From: an uncultured Victivallaceae bacterium
GTDB taxonomy: Bacteria; Verrucomicrobiota; Lentisphaeria; Victivallales; Victivallaceae
DNA: 64,000 nucleotides
Direction of reading: 5' to 3'
Assembly (NCBI GenBank): GCA_944389925.1
Contig: CALXOD010000007.1
Location: 1-64,000 of the forward strand
In this document: in pieces, positions 17,798 to 27,428 of the stretch
Numbering within the stretch: the stretch's first letter is position 1
How the letters are laid out: each line of letters begins with the position of its first letter
Program-made: the position numbers and the translations under genes
Notes under the pieces: model-generated
What the model saw: only the letters and a program-made list of their open reading frames with translations
Databases searched by the model: none
Told to the model about the DNA's origin: nothing

Positions 17798-18531
17798 GCC
17801 CGGCCAATCGTCAGAATCCGGACCGGTCCGGTACCGGCACGCAAAAGTATTTCTGCCGCAGCAGTCAAAGTGCTTCCGGTAGTCAGTACGTCATCCACCA
17901 ACCACACATGCCGACCGTAACACTTCGCGACCGCACGCGTCGTTTGAAAAGCGCCCCGGAGATTGCGCAACCGCGCCTCTCGATCCATTCCCGCCTGATG
18001 CGGCGTCGCCCGCACCCGTTTTAAGGCCGCCACACAAGGAACCCCCAGTGCATCGGCCACCAACCGGGCAAACAACTCCGCCTGATTATAGGAACGACTC
18101 CACTGCCGCCGCCAATGCAACGGTACGGGCACCAGCATATCCACTGGTTCGCCGCAATTCTGTAGCATCGGGGCCGCCAATGCGGCCAGCGGCCTTGCCA
18201 GTTCCGGCTGCCGGTGAAATTTGAAATCACGAATCAGCTCCCGTCCGGCTCCGCGGTATTCCAGCAACGCCAGTGCGTAAACCCATGGCCGTGGTTTTTC
18301 CCGCAGACATTTGGAACAGCTGGCCAGCACGCCGTCGAGCGCACCGCCGCACCCGGGGCAACGATCTCCCCGGACAAACGGCAGGCGCGCCCGACATTCT
18401 TCACAAAATCCGTTGACACCGCCACCGTCCCCGCTGCCGCAGACTGGACAGGGCAGCAGATTCCACGCAGCAGACCAGCGGACCAGAAAGTGTTTCAGGA
18501 ACTCAGGCGGGATTTTCCACCCAGTCTCCAC
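17794..18531 (-). CDS. comF: ComF-family phosphoribosyltransferase-like protein
   Basis: A 245-residue ComF/GntX-type protein, linked in other bacteria to DNA uptake for competence or nutrition. The N-terminal half has four Cys pairs (C28/C31, C43/C46, C58/C61, C72/C75) for zinc binding. The C-terminal half is a type I phosphoribosyltransferase domain with VPVPLHWRRQWSRSYNQA and the PRPP loop VWLVDDVLTTGST. The start is GTG at 18531, chosen because AAGGAG lies 7 bases upstream; this gives a 29-base overlap with the upstream gene. Whether the window's prepilin serves DNA uptake with it cannot be told. Confidence 0.9.
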   Translation of the reverse strand: METGWKIPPEFLKHFLVRWSAAWNLLPCPVCGSGDGGGVNGFCEECRARLPFVRGDRCPGCGGALDGVLASCSKCLREKPRPWVYALALLEYRGAGRELIRDFKFHRQPELARPLAALAAPMLQNCGEPVDMLVPVPLHWRRQWSRSYNQAELFARLVADALGVPCVAALKRVRATPHQAGMDREARLRNLRGAFQTTRAVAKCYGRHVWLVDDVLTTGSTLTAAAEILLRAGTGPVRILTIGRA

Positions 18532-19390
18532 CCCGGCACTCCTTGAGGTAATGCAGCGCACGCACCTGTCCGGTCATTTCCAGTTCATCCCGATACACCG
18601 GATCGTGCCAGCCTTCGATTTCCACTGAACCGCGATACCCTATCAGACGCAGTTCGGAAAAAACATCACACCAGTTGGTATCTCCGAAGCCCGGCGTCCG
18701 ATGCCAGACCGGTTTCTCCGCGCCGAACATCCCATGCCGCGCAATCACATCATGCCGGATGGTGGCATCTTTCCCATGCAGATTGAAAAACCGTTTCCCC
18801 CACTCCCGAATCTGCGGCAGCGGATCGATCAGCTGCGTCATCTGATGGCACGGCTCCCACTGCAAACCGACATTCGGAGCATCCAGCGCTTCGAACATCA
18901 GATGCCAGGCATCCGGATTAAAGGCAATGTTAAAACTGCCACGCTGCCAGTCTCCGCCCATGGTGCAGTTTTCAAATGCGATCCGTACCCCTTTGGCTGC
19001 CGCGCGTTCCGCCAGCGGTGTCCAGAATGCCTTGAAGGCTTCAATACTCTCCGGCACCGGCCGGTCCGGCACCCGGCCGGCAAATCCGGACACCAGATCC
19101 GCGCCAAATTCCCCCACCCGTTCCACGGCCTCCCACAACGCCTTCCGTGTCAGTTCCCCCAGTTCGTCGTCCGCCAACGGATTTCCGTACACGCCCACGG
19201 TACTGATCACCGCACCGGAACCTTCCAGTGCCCGGTTGACATCGTCCACAATCGTCGTCGGCGGAGCATCACCGAACTGCTGCCAGTAGTTGATGGCGAA
19301 ACTCTCAAAACCGTGAGGCAGGATCTGCCGAATATACCCCGCGCTGTTCCGATTGCCGCGGACCAGAGTACCGATGCGGATCTGTTCCAT
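18503..19390 (-). CDS. Sugar phosphate isomerase/epimerase-like TIM-barrel protein
   Basis: A 295-residue protein of the AP endonuclease 2/xylose isomerase-like TIM-barrel superfamily. Blocks are GADLVSGFAGRVPDRPVPE, KGVRIAFENCTMGGDW with a metal-binding Glu, NVGLQWEPCHQM with Glu and His, FNLHGKDA with His, and the C-terminal SVEIEGWHDP with Glu. These four clusters make up the usual divalent-metal site. The substrate is unknown; keto-sugar or inositol-type substrates are common in the family. AAGGA lies upstream of the ATG and a strong promoter lies 54 bases before it. Confidence 0.88.
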   Translation of the reverse strand: MEQIRIGTLVRGNRNSAGYIRQILPHGFESFAINYWQQFGDAPPTTIVDDVNRALEGSGAVISTVGVYGNPLADDELGELTRKALWEAVERVGEFGADLVSGFAGRVPDRPVPESIEAFKAFWTPLAERAAAKGVRIAFENCTMGGDWQRGSFNIAFNPDAWHLMFEALDAPNVGLQWEPCHQMTQLIDPLPQIREWGKRFFNLHGKDATIRHDVIARHGMFGAEKPVWHRTPGFGDTNWCDVFSELRLIGYRGSVEIEGWHDPVYRDELEMTGQVRALHYLKECRGGDWVENPA

Positions 19391-19443
19391 TTTTCGTTTT
19401 TCCTTCCAGTTGGAATTTCCGGTTTGGTTTGTAACGACAGTGC

Positions 19444-19472
19444 AATATACTTCAAAATGTATCTTGAATCAA
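19444..19472 (-). promoter_or_regulatory. Sigma-70-type promoter for the 18.5-19.4 kb isomerase gene
   Basis: TTGATT (19472..19467), a 17-base spacer and TATATT (19449..19444) on the minus strand. The -35 box lies inside the 3' end of the yraN gene. It should drive the isomerase-comF-epmB-lipoprotein run. Confidence 0.65.
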
Positions 19473-19865
19473 ATCCGCATCGACAAAATCAATATGTCGC
19501 CGCACCTCCAGCAGTTCCCGCTTTGTGCGTACCACTTCAATCAGATCAAAACGAAAACGGCAGCCCGAGGGCCCGTATTCGGCCAGATATTCGCGTGCCG
19601 CACGGACATTTCGCCGCAACTGCCGGGGCGAAAGATTATCCGACGGTCGATACCGATCCACCTGCCGTCGGGTCTTGACTTCGACAAACACCAGACAGTC
19701 TCCGTCTCGAGCCACAATATCCAGTTCCCCATGCCGGCAACGCCAGTCACGGGCGAGAATTTCCAGACCATGCTCCTGCAGCAACCGGACTGCATCCTTT
19801 TCGCCGGCCTCCCCCAATGCCAGATGGGCGGCTCGTCTTTTCCCGAAAACACTCACAACCGTCAC
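19452..19865 (-). CDS. yraN: YraN family (UPF0102) nuclease-like protein
   Basis: A 137-residue protein of the YraN family, a small endonuclease-like fold of unclear role (linked to DNA processing). The PD-(D/E)XK core is visible: RHGELDIVARDGDCLVFVEVKTRR, with Glu47, Asp49, Glu62 and Lys64 as likely catalytic residues. GEAGEKDAVRLLQEHGLEILARDWR is the usual N-terminal block. Its ATG overlaps the ispD stop by four bases (ATGA). Slightly longer than most members at the N-terminus. Confidence 0.92.
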   Translation of the reverse strand: MTVVSVFGKRRAAHLALGEAGEKDAVRLLQEHGLEILARDWRCRHGELDIVARDGDCLVFVEVKTRRQVDRYRPSDNLSPRQLRRNVRAAREYLAEYGPSGCRFRFDLIEVVRTKRELLEVRRHIDFVDADLIQDTF

Positions 19866-20542
19866 TTCCGCATCGCCAGCGCACGGCGCAGACGTTCCAG
19901 ATCCGCCGGCCAGGTGAGCTTGAAGTTATCCTCGTCGTGCGCCACAACCGCTACCGGGTGTCCGGCATATTCCATTACCGCCGCGTCATCCGTAAACACT
20001 TTGTCCCCCGCAAATTCATACGCCGCCAGCAACGGTTGGAGCAGAAAACATTGCGGCGTCTCCACCCGAAACAGTCCCTCCCGGGCTACCGTTTCGACAA
20101 TCAATCCCTGATCATCCACCCGCTTCAGCGTATCCGGCACCGGCCTTCCCGGAATTGCCGCCCCGACCTCCCTGGCCCGCATTACGACCTGCTCCAGCAA
20201 TGCAGCTGAAGCCAGCGGCCGGGCCGCATCATGAATCGCCACCAACCGTACCGCGCCATCCAGCGCCGCCAGACCGGACCGAACCGAGTCCGTACGCTGC
20301 GCTCCCCCGGCCACCCAGCGGAAAGGAATTTCCGGCAAATATTCCATTGCTGCCTGTTGAAAATGTTCCATCGCCGCCGCCGGCGCAACCATCACCCGCC
20401 TATGACTGGAAAACAAAGGCCCCAGTTCCCGCATGGCATGCAGAAACAACGGCATCCCGTCCAGTTCCACCAGCAGCTTATCCCCCCCGAACCGACGGCC
20501 GGAACCACCACCGACGATTACCAGTGCTCCGTCTTCGATCAT
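19862..20542 (-). CDS. ispD: 2-C-methyl-D-erythritol 4-phosphate cytidylyltransferase
   Basis: A 226-residue IspD, third step of the non-mevalonate (MEP) isoprenoid pathway: CTP + methylerythritol 4-phosphate to CDP-methylerythritol. The nucleotide loop is VGGGSGRRFGGDK (9-21). VAIHDAARPLAS, AAIPGRPVPDTLKRVD and TPQCFLLQPLLAAYE are the conserved catalytic blocks, and DEDNFKLTWPADLERLRRAL matches the family C-terminus. No ispF or ispDF fusion follows; instead yraN is coupled behind it. The start is the ATG at 20542. Confidence 0.96.
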   Translation of the reverse strand: MIEDGALVIVGGGSGRRFGGDKLLVELDGMPLFLHAMRELGPLFSSHRRVMVAPAAAMEHFQQAAMEYLPEIPFRWVAGGAQRTDSVRSGLAALDGAVRLVAIHDAARPLASAALLEQVVMRAREVGAAIPGRPVPDTLKRVDDQGLIVETVAREGLFRVETPQCFLLQPLLAAYEFAGDKVFTDDAAVMEYAGHPVAVVAHDEDNFKLTWPADLERLRRALAMRK

Positions 20543-20583
20543 CGCACCCTCCTCATCCGCACCCGAATGCTCTCGCTACCATG

Positions 20584-20633
20584 AAAAAGGGGGAAGAAAG
20601 TCCGGATCTCTCATCCTTCTCCTTTCCTCCCCC
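20584..20633 (-). terminator. Intrinsic terminator of guaB
   Basis: On the minus strand GGGGGAGGAAAG (20633..20622) pairs with CTTTCTTCCCCC (20600..20589), 12 bp with one G-U, followed by TTTTT. It lies 37 bases after the guaB stop and before ispD. Confidence 0.85.
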
Positions 20634-20669
20634 GCCGTCGCCCAAGCGACTGCTGTGCACACCATCCGA

Positions 20670-22169
20670 TCAGTTCGTGCCGGAATAATTGGGTGCGTCC
20701 TTCAGCATGGTTACATCGTGCGGATGCGCTTCCCGCAGACCGGCAGCAGTCACTCGCACCAACCGGGCCTTCGCGTGAAATTCCTCCATGTTGCGGGCCC
20801 CGCAGTAGCCGAAGCTGTAACGCACTCCGCCCACAAACTGGTGCACCACATTCTGCACCGGCCCGCGGAACGGTACCAGGCCTTCGATCCCCTGCGGCAC
20901 AAGCTTGGTATCATCCTCGACATCAGGCTGTCCGTAGCGTTCCCGGCTGCCCTTCCCGGTCTTCATCGCCTCCAGACTGCCCATCCCGCGGTACACCACA
21001 TAGCTGCGGCCCTGATGCAAAACCACTTCTCCAGTGCTTTCGGAAGTACCGGCCAGCGCCGACCCCATCATGACGGAAGATGCCCCGACCGCCAGCGCTT
21101 TGGCCACGTCGCCGGACTGTTTGATCCCGCCGTCGGCAATAATCGGCAAGTCGGAGGGAACAGCTTTCGCCGCTTCGTAAACCGCAGTCACCTGCGGAAC
21201 GCCAACCCCAGCCACCACACGGGTCGTGCAAATGGAACCGGGTCCAATACCGACCTTGATTCCATCAGCACCGGCATCCGCCAGAGCCCGGGCAGCTTCT
21301 CCGGTGGCAATATTGCCCCCGACCACATCCACACGATCGCCATACTGTTTCTTGATCAGCGTCACGGTTTCGAGCACACCTTTACTATGGGCGTGCGCGG
21401 TATCCACCACCAGCACATCCACCCCGGCGCCGACCAGCGCTTCAATCCGGGCTTCATCGTAAGGCCCGACAGCGGCGGCCACCCGAAGCTGATGCCGTTC
21501 ATCGCGGTTATAATCCGGTTCCTCCTTGTCAATCAAGGTCTTCACGTCCAGAAAACTGTACAAGCCGGTCAAGCGGCCCTGATCATCCACCAGCGGCAGT
21601 TTTCCCACCTTGTGTTCCAGCATCATCCGATAAGCGTCCTGCATGGAGATCCCGTCGTGGGCAAAGACCGGTGCCTGATTCATCACTTCCGAAATCCGGA
21701 CACTGCAGTCGGTTAGGAATTTGATATCCCGCGATGTAATGATCCCGACCAGACGATTGTCTTTATCCACAATGGGGAAACCGGAGAAGGAATATTTCCG
21801 GACCCGTTTTTCCCGGAGCATTTCCTCGACGGTCTGTTCCGGAGAAAAAACCACCGGCTTACGGATAACGCCGTTCAAATAATATTTAACCTTGCGAACT
21901 TCTTCCACCTGGCGTTCAATCGACAGATTCTTGTGAATCACGCCAATCCCGCCGAGCCGTGCCATAGCGATGGCCATGCGGCTTTCCGTCACCGTATCCA
22001 TTGCCGCGCTGACGAAAGGAATGTTCAATTTCACATGTCGGGTGAAATTGCTGCGCACATCGGCTTCAGCCGGAAGAAAATCCGCGTATTGCGTCACCAG
22101 TGAGATGTCGTCGAACGTCAGGCCTTCAAACGGGAAGGCCGCCATAAACTCATCAATTGCTCTTGCCAT
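20670..22169 (-). CDS. guaB: Inosine-5'-monophosphate dehydrogenase
   Basis: A 499-residue IMP dehydrogenase, the NAD+-dependent first step from IMP to GMP. The TIM barrel is interrupted at about residues 95-210 by two CBS domains ([20 protein letters not shown] and [17 protein letters not shown]), which bind adenine or guanine nucleotides for control. The catalytic loop [15 protein letters not shown] has the active Cys, and the flap holds KGSRERYGQ with the Arg/Tyr dyad. Single-gene unit between its own promoter and terminator. Confidence 0.98.
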   Translation of the reverse strand: MARAIDEFMAAFPFEGLTFDDISLVTQYADFLPAEADVRSNFTRHVKLNIPFVSAAMDTVTESRMAIAMARLGGIGVIHKNLSIERQVEEVRKVKYYLNGVIRKPVVFSPEQTVEEMLREKRVRKYSFSGFPIVDKDNRLVGIITSRDIKFLTDCSVRISEVMNQAPVFAHDGISMQDAYRMMLEHKVGKLPLVDDQGRLTGLYSFLDVKTLIDKEEPDYNRDERHQLRVAAAVGPYDEARIEALVGAGVDVLVVDTAHAHSKGVLETVTLIKKQYGDRVDVVGGNIATGEAARALADAGADGIKVGIGPGSICTTRVVAGVGVPQVTAVYEAAKAVPSDLPIIADGGIKQSGDVAKALAVGASSVMMGSALAGTSESTGEVVLHQGRSYVVYRGMGSLEAMKTGKGSRERYGQPDVEDDTKLVPQGIEGLVPFRGPVQNVVHQFVGGVRYSFGYCGARNMEEFHAKARLVRVTAAGLREAHPHDVTMLKDAPNYSGTN

Positions 22170-22199
22170 AGTTCCGTATCTCCGGGGTTTTGCCCCCTT

Positions 22200-22228
22200 A
22201 ATATAACGGCAAAACAGAACTTTTTCAA
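22200..22228 (-). promoter_or_regulatory. Sigma-70-type promoter for guaB
   Basis: On the minus strand TTGAAA (22228..22223), a 17-base spacer and TATATT (22205..22200) lie 31 bases before the guaB ATG. Confidence 0.8.
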
Positions 22229-22394
22229 GTCTTTCCCGACTCGTCCCTGCGCTTTCCCCTCAAAAAACAGCAGACAGAAACGAACCGGGAAATCTCAACC
22301 CCAATTACCCCCGCACTGGGAGGTTGTGCTGCCTTATGAGAATCGTCCGCTCCGGCCCCTTCCCTTCTGCAGCGAACTTCTCCCTCACGCCTCC

Positions 22395-25178
22395 TCAATG
22401 CCGGGACGGCGGCTGGAGCAGTACGACGTTGTCGCTTAACGCAAACGCGGTTTTCTTCAACTGCTCGGCACTCATTTCCGGCAGTACTTTTACCGGATAA
22501 TTGGCATCCAGAATCACATCCAGCATGCCATCTTCCTTCTTTTCCCAGCGTACCCGGATCTTGCCGAATGCCGTCGGCAGCAATAGATCCACCCAGTCCG
22601 CCTGCGACAGCGCGGGATTGAAGTAAATCGAGGCATGACCGGCGTCAGCGGTCCGAACTCCGGCAATCTCCCGCACCAGAAACACGTTCGGCGACAGAGC
22701 GTTACCGTCCCGAAGCCGCAACGGCGCCGGATCTTCTCCGTCCCGCCAGCTCAGCCACGAACCGGACTGTTTACAGATGCGTTTTTCCCAGTATTCGCGG
22801 AAATAACGTACCGTCCATTCCCCCTGCCCCAACGCAAACATGGTCTCCAGAAACAGGAAATGAAAATACGGATTCCGCGCCTCCTCACTCCGATCAAAGG
22901 GTGGTTCGTAGCGGAAAAATGTGAAGAAAAAGTGTTCGAAATCTTCTGCGCCCATCACCCCGCTCTGCAACGCACTGAAGTTGGCAAACAAATTTCGATC
23001 CGTTTCCAGTGAATGACAGAAATCCTTTCCTCCCTCGGTCTTACGCACGAACAGCCGGAGTTTCGGATCGTAATTGAGCTCCCGCAGCCGGCTTGCAATC
23101 CGATCGGCCTGCCGTCGGCTGCGTTCCGCCGCTTCCGGATTCCCCCCCGCCAGATAAGCTTCTGCCGCCGAAAGCAGAAAGCGGCAATACAACGCATTCA
23201 GATAAGTCGGCACACTGCCCTTGCCGAACACCCCGTTGCTCAGGCGGCTTTCCAGACGGAACCGGGTGTCAATATCCTCCATCAATCCGAGCGACTCGTC
23301 CACCAGCGAGAGGAAAAAGTCTTCCAGCAGCTCCAGATGCGGCAGCAGTCTTTTGAGTTCCTCCAGATCTCCGCTGGTCCGGTAATTGTACATCATCCAC
23401 ACCGGCAGAAAAAACAGGTGATGCACCTGAGAACGATGCCGCGCCCCGAAAGTCAGCACAGGAATGTCGCCGTTCTCAAACTGGGCATCGATAAACTGCC
23501 GCAACCGGGTCGCCGCATAAGCATGATCCCCGAAGGTCACCACCATATTTACTGCATCAATATAGGCGTCAAAGAGATAACTGTCATATTCCGCGAAAGG
23601 TTCCACCTGAGGAATGAATGCCGAAGACCGCCGCAAAGTGTGCACGCCGATCTTCCAGAGCAGATTCAGTGTCTCGTCGGAACTGCTGAACAGCGTTTCC
23701 CGGGTCGGCATCCGGACCAGCTCTTCAAAACCGCAATTAATGATTCTCACCTCGCCCGCGGCCTGTCGTACCGACACCATCAGAAACAGCCCTTCACGCG
23801 GATTGAAGAGCATAAAACGATTCATCCCCTGACGACAACGGAACGTATGCGTGGCCCGGACATGTTTGCCCCGCGACGGAAGACCATTTTCCCCAAGTCG
23901 GTAGCCCAGGGTAACATCAATCACATCCCCCTGGGACGCCTCCAGCTCCAGTACCGGGAAACCATAACGCAGAATATCCAGCCGGTAACGGAAAAATTCT
24001 CCGGCATGCAAGACGCGGGACTCCGGCACCGGTCCGGTCACATTCAGCCTCGCCGCCCGCAGGACACTGGACACATCCACCGGATTGTCGCTATCCGGCA
24101 CATACGTTCCGATTTCCAGATTCCGCAACCGAAGAGATGGAGTTGTGTCGTGCAACGGCAGCTTCAGCGGTCCGGCGACTTTCCAGCCTCGGCCGGCCTT
24201 TTCATCCGGCTCCCGGTAGGTCGCCAGTTCTTCCGGCTGCAAGCCTGGAAACAACAGAAAGAATCCCATCGAATGGTGTCCCGGAGTCTGTGCCAGCAGC
24301 AGACGGTTCCATCCCTTCTTCAGCGACAACATGTGCAAATGCTCTCCGGCGACACGCTCCGCTCCGGCCACCAGCGTGCGGTTACAGAAAAAACGGAACG
24401 GATCATCCGCGTACAACCGAACCGGCACCTCCTGCTCCGCCGCACTGAACAGCCAGGTGCTGGCCGCACAAACCGCCAGCCGATTCCGGTGCCGGGCACC
24501 GAAACAGACCTCTGTCCACGCCGCACCATTCTCCACCCGCCCGGCATCCAGCGCCTGAAACTCCTCCAACGCTTCCACCGTGGCCGGCTCCAGAGGATAA
24601 ATTTCCAACTCCGCCCCCGGTTCATCCAATCGAAACAACCGGTCGGGCGTCGTCCACTCCAGCCCCGGCTGAAACATCGGAGAACTCCAGTTGGCCGGCA
24701 GCGTCCGGTTATCGGCGTATTCCGTCATTAACTGATTGACTGCGGCGCGCGGCCTCGGCACCGTCAACTCCGGCGCCTCACGCAACTGCCAGCTGTGATC
24801 GGAGCAGAAAACCGGATGTCCATCCGACTCCATCTGACACCATAAGCCGGGCACCTGAATCCGGCTCTGACGGAATGATGGACAGTGATACACGATCACT
24901 CCGACGGTATTGCTGCCGCTCTGCAGATAGCGTGTGATGTCATAGCAGTCCACATAGGAGGAAAGGCCATGGTTGGCGCGGGGACCAAAACCAGCGAAAC
25001 GCTCATTGACAAATAACTGATAGGAACAGTTCGCGGAAATCCAGAGCGTATTTTCCAATCCCGGAGAATCCAATCGGAAATTTTTCCGCATCAACAGGAA
25101 AGTATCTTCCCGTCCTGACAACGAAGATTTCCAGATCCATTGGCCGCGCACTTCTCCGGGCATCGTCACCTGCTTCAT
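22395..25178 (-). CDS. GH78-like (alpha-L-rhamnosidase-related) protein
   Basis: A 927-residue protein with the layout of family 78 alpha-L-rhamnosidases. An N-terminal lectin-like beta region (WISANCSYQLFVNERFAGFG, and YDITRYLQSGSNTVGVIVY) is followed by more beta domains and an (alpha/alpha)6 barrel from about residue 490 (SSDETLNLLWKIGVHTLR). There is no signal peptide, so a cytoplasmic or non-classical location is likely. The usual catalytic-barrel segment with CPQRE and WxGD is replaced by FIPQVEPFAEYDSYLFDAYI, so hydrolase activity is uncertain. I chose the ATG at 25178 because GGAGG lies 4 bases upstream; longer frames to 25274 lack support. Confidence 0.8.
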   Translation of the reverse strand: MKQVTMPGEVRGQWIWKSSLSGREDTFLLMRKNFRLDSPGLENTLWISANCSYQLFVNERFAGFGPRANHGLSSYVDCYDITRYLQSGSNTVGVIVYHCPSFRQSRIQVPGLWCQMESDGHPVFCSDHSWQLREAPELTVPRPRAAVNQLMTEYADNRTLPANWSSPMFQPGLEWTTPDRLFRLDEPGAELEIYPLEPATVEALEEFQALDAGRVENGAAWTEVCFGARHRNRLAVCAASTWLFSAAEQEVPVRLYADDPFRFFCNRTLVAGAERVAGEHLHMLSLKKGWNRLLLAQTPGHHSMGFFLLFPGLQPEELATYREPDEKAGRGWKVAGPLKLPLHDTTPSLRLRNLEIGTYVPDSDNPVDVSSVLRAARLNVTGPVPESRVLHAGEFFRYRLDILRYGFPVLELEASQGDVIDVTLGYRLGENGLPSRGKHVRATHTFRCRQGMNRFMLFNPREGLFLMVSVRQAAGEVRIINCGFEELVRMPTRETLFSSSDETLNLLWKIGVHTLRRSSAFIPQVEPFAEYDSYLFDAYIDAVNMVVTFGDHAYAATRLRQFIDAQFENGDIPVLTFGARHRSQVHHLFFLPVWMMYNYRTSGDLEELKRLLPHLELLEDFFLSLVDESLGLMEDIDTRFRLESRLSNGVFGKGSVPTYLNALYCRFLLSAAEAYLAGGNPEAAERSRRQADRIASRLRELNYDPKLRLFVRKTEGGKDFCHSLETDRNLFANFSALQSGVMGAEDFEHFFFTFFRYEPPFDRSEEARNPYFHFLFLETMFALGQGEWTVRYFREYWEKRICKQSGSWLSWRDGEDPAPLRLRDGNALSPNVFLVREIAGVRTADAGHASIYFNPALSQADWVDLLLPTAFGKIRVRWEKKEDGMLDVILDANYPVKVLPEMSAEQLKKTAFALSDNVVLLQPPSRH

Positions 25179-25321
25179 ATCGCCTCCGGAATTTGATATT
25201 TTCAGACTGTCCCCGAGGGGCGTCCGTTTCTGTTTCCAATGGGTCCCGGCGGTTGCTGATTGCCGACTGCGCAACGTTTTTTCCCGAACGCGGAACTCCG
25301 TTTCCCCCCATCCGTCAACAA

Positions 25322-25348
25322 CCTATACCCCGACCGGGGCAATGTCAA
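25322..25348 (-). promoter_or_regulatory. Possible promoter with inverted repeat before the GH78-like gene
   Basis: On the minus strand TTGACA (25348..25343) and TATAGG (25327..25322) are only 15 bases apart. The spacer consists largely of the inverted repeat CCCCG-GT-CGGGG. The short spacing with a dyad between the boxes would suit a regulated promoter, but the -10 box is weak. Confidence 0.35.
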
Positions 25349-25411
25349 ACCCAGCCTGAAAAAATTCTCTTATATTCTCTGCACGCCGGATAGACTGCAC
25401 CGGGGCTTCTT

Positions 25412-26431
25412 TCAATCCGCCGTATTGGCTTCGCCGATGTCCCGGCGGATCGCCGCGGAGTATGCAGCCCCCTCCTCAGGATGACCGGCACGAATTCGAT
25501 GCCGGTTTTTCACATTGTCGAAATTCTCCTTATCGGCATCACCACCGGCCAGGTAACCTTTCTCAAACGCCAGACCATCAATGAGACCATTGAAAATTGC
25601 CCGGTAATCCACCCGAAATCCCAATAGAATCGGCCGCAGCGGCGGAATCAGCACCGTGGTGCAGTTGCTGGTCAGTGTATTGTAAAACTCCGGCTGCCGC
25701 TCCAGTTTCCGCGCCCGCCGTACCAGATTGAGAAACGCCGTTCGCACCATCTCCGGAGAGGCAGTGGTCGGATAAAGGTACAAAGTCTCGCCACGATGGG
25801 TGGCCCGCAGTTTCAGAAGATCGGATTCAGTCCCGAAAATCATCCCCAGACCGTACTGTTTAAACAGTCCCGCGATCGTCCCCTGTTCGCGCCCCTCCGG
25901 CACCCGCGTCTCTACCGACAACACCACATGTCGCCCGTCCGTGAAGCCGAAAGACAGCATCGTGTGCGCAATCGCCTGCAAGCCATCCCAATGCGACACG
26001 GCAAGATACAAACTTTCCGCCTGATCAAGATCATACGTTTCGGTACGATACCGCACGTCATAATCCTGCTCGCTGCGGTAATGAAAATCCCTGATGCCGT
26101 CCAGTGTCACCCGGTTTCCTTCAATCGTCACCCGGCATTGCCGCGCCCAGGGAGTTTGATACACCGTATCCGGATCGGGACGGATGGCAGCAAACCACAG
26201 CATAACCGGCATGGCTGTCAGCAGCAACCCCGGAAATTTCCGATAACGCGGAGCAAAAATCCAGATGCCCAGGTACACTCCCGAAAACAGCAGCACCGCC
26301 GCACTCCGGCCCCATGTGCCGCCGCCACCGCAATATGCCAATGCCCCTATGCACCACAGCCAGAGCACCAGCGCCACCACCGTGAACGGCAATCGCATTC
26401 CCCAGCCGGCCAGCCGCTTCAGCAAACGCAT
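25412..26431 (-). CDS. DUF4105 (Lnb N-terminal-like) membrane protein
   Basis: A 339-residue protein with three hydrophobic segments at about 12-33, 41-58 and 64-84, then a soluble domain of DUF4105 type. Diagnostic blocks are HTMLSFGFTDGRHVVLSVETR, the LYLYPTTASPE strand and PEFYNTLTSNCTTVL, with the Cys and Asn of a papain-like (NlpC/P60-clan) active site; an upstream His is in AIAHTML. Family members are envelope proteins of unknown enzymatic role. It follows the 2-hydroxyacid dehydrogenase by 16 bases and probably shares its transcript. Confidence 0.85.
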   Translation of the reverse strand: MRLLKRLAGWGMRLPFTVVALVLWLWCIGALAYCGGGGTWGRSAAVLLFSGVYLGIWIFAPRYRKFPGLLLTAMPVMLWFAAIRPDPDTVYQTPWARQCRVTIEGNRVTLDGIRDFHYRSEQDYDVRYRTETYDLDQAESLYLAVSHWDGLQAIAHTMLSFGFTDGRHVVLSVETRVPEGREQGTIAGLFKQYGLGMIFGTESDLLKLRATHRGETLYLYPTTASPEMVRTAFLNLVRRARKLERQPEFYNTLTSNCTTVLIPPLRPILLGFRVDYRAIFNGLIDGLAFEKGYLAGGDADKENFDNVKNRHRIRAGHPEEGAAYSAAIRRDIGEANTAD

Positions 26432-26447
26432 GCTATCTCCCGCCCTC

Positions 26448-27428
26448 TTAGTTGGTCATCAACAGTTCCGGAGTAATCCGGTACCGCGTCGGAGCCCCGG
26501 CACGCCAGTTGCGGAATTCCTCGAGCATGTAATCGGCCATGCGTACCACCTCATCATTCAGCGAACCTGCGATGTGACCGGTCAACTGCACATTCGGCAA
26601 CCGGTAAAGTTCGGAATCCGCAGCGGGCGGCTCGGGATCGGTCACATCCAGCAGCGCTGTCAAATCAGGACGGCTCCGGAAAACAGTCACCAGATCCGCC
26701 TCATTCACCTGCGCCCCACGACCGGTATTGATAAACACCGCGCCGGGCCGCATCAACCGGAAAAGGTCGCCGTTCAACACGCCGCGATTGTCCTCCCGGT
26801 TCGGCAGATGGTTGCTGATGACAAACGCCGTCCGGAACGCCTCCTCCAGCGAGACCGTCCGACGCTCCGCCCGGGAAGGAACCACCAACACATTCAGATG
26901 ATACGGTTTCAACAGTTCCCGGGTTCGAGTGGCAATCGCTCCGGCCCCGATCAACGCAACGGTTTCACCATAATTTCCCGGTCCGACAAAAGCCGGCGGA
27001 CGGTGTCCGTACATCTCCGGCCCGGTATATTCCCGGGTATTCCGGAAAAAACCTTTCATGGCCAGCACAATCTGGGCTGTACAGTATTCCGCCACAGGAA
27101 TGGCATTCGCCTGCCAGGCACTGAAAATTTCAATCCCCCGTGCCAGAAACGGCCGGGCAAAATAATCCGTCGCCCCTGCACTGTAAAACACCGCCTTCAA
27201 ATGCGGCATCGCTGCAAATTCCTCTTCGGAAAACGCCCAGAAGCCCCATGTGGAAAAAATCACCTCCACCTCCGTCAACGCCTCCCGGTGCTGATGAAAG
27301 TTCTCCGGTGTAATCACTTCCGGATAAAGTTCCGTCTCTCTGGCGACCAGCTCCCGCCGGCCCTTTCCGTATACATAGTCAATATTGCCGGGATTGCCGG
27401 TAAAAAAAGCGGCTTTGATGGCGGACAT
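26448..27428 (-). CDS. D-isomer-specific 2-hydroxyacid dehydrogenase
   Basis: A 326-residue NAD(P)-dependent dehydrogenase of the D-2-hydroxyacid family. The Rossmann loop reads ALIGAGAIATRTRELL. The substrate Arg is in FINTGRGAQVNEADL, the Glu in DVTDPEPP and the catalytic His in LTGHIAGSL. YSAGATDYFARPFLARGIEIFSAWQANAIPVAEY is the usual N-terminal hinge region. Substrate not decidable. The ATG at 27428 has AAGAAGGAG just upstream. Family members in glycan degraders often act on sugar-acid catabolites (inference). Confidence 0.88.
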   Translation of the reverse strand: MSAIKAAFFTGNPGNIDYVYGKGRRELVARETELYPEVITPENFHQHREALTEVEVIFSTWGFWAFSEEEFAAMPHLKAVFYSAGATDYFARPFLARGIEIFSAWQANAIPVAEYCTAQIVLAMKGFFRNTREYTGPEMYGHRPPAFVGPGNYGETVALIGAGAIATRTRELLKPYHLNVLVVPSRAERRTVSLEEAFRTAFVISNHLPNREDNRGVLNGDLFRLMRPGAVFINTGRGAQVNEADLVTVFRSRPDLTALLDVTDPEPPAADSELYRLPNVQLTGHIAGSLNDEVVRMADYMLEEFRNWRAGAPTRYRITPELLMTN

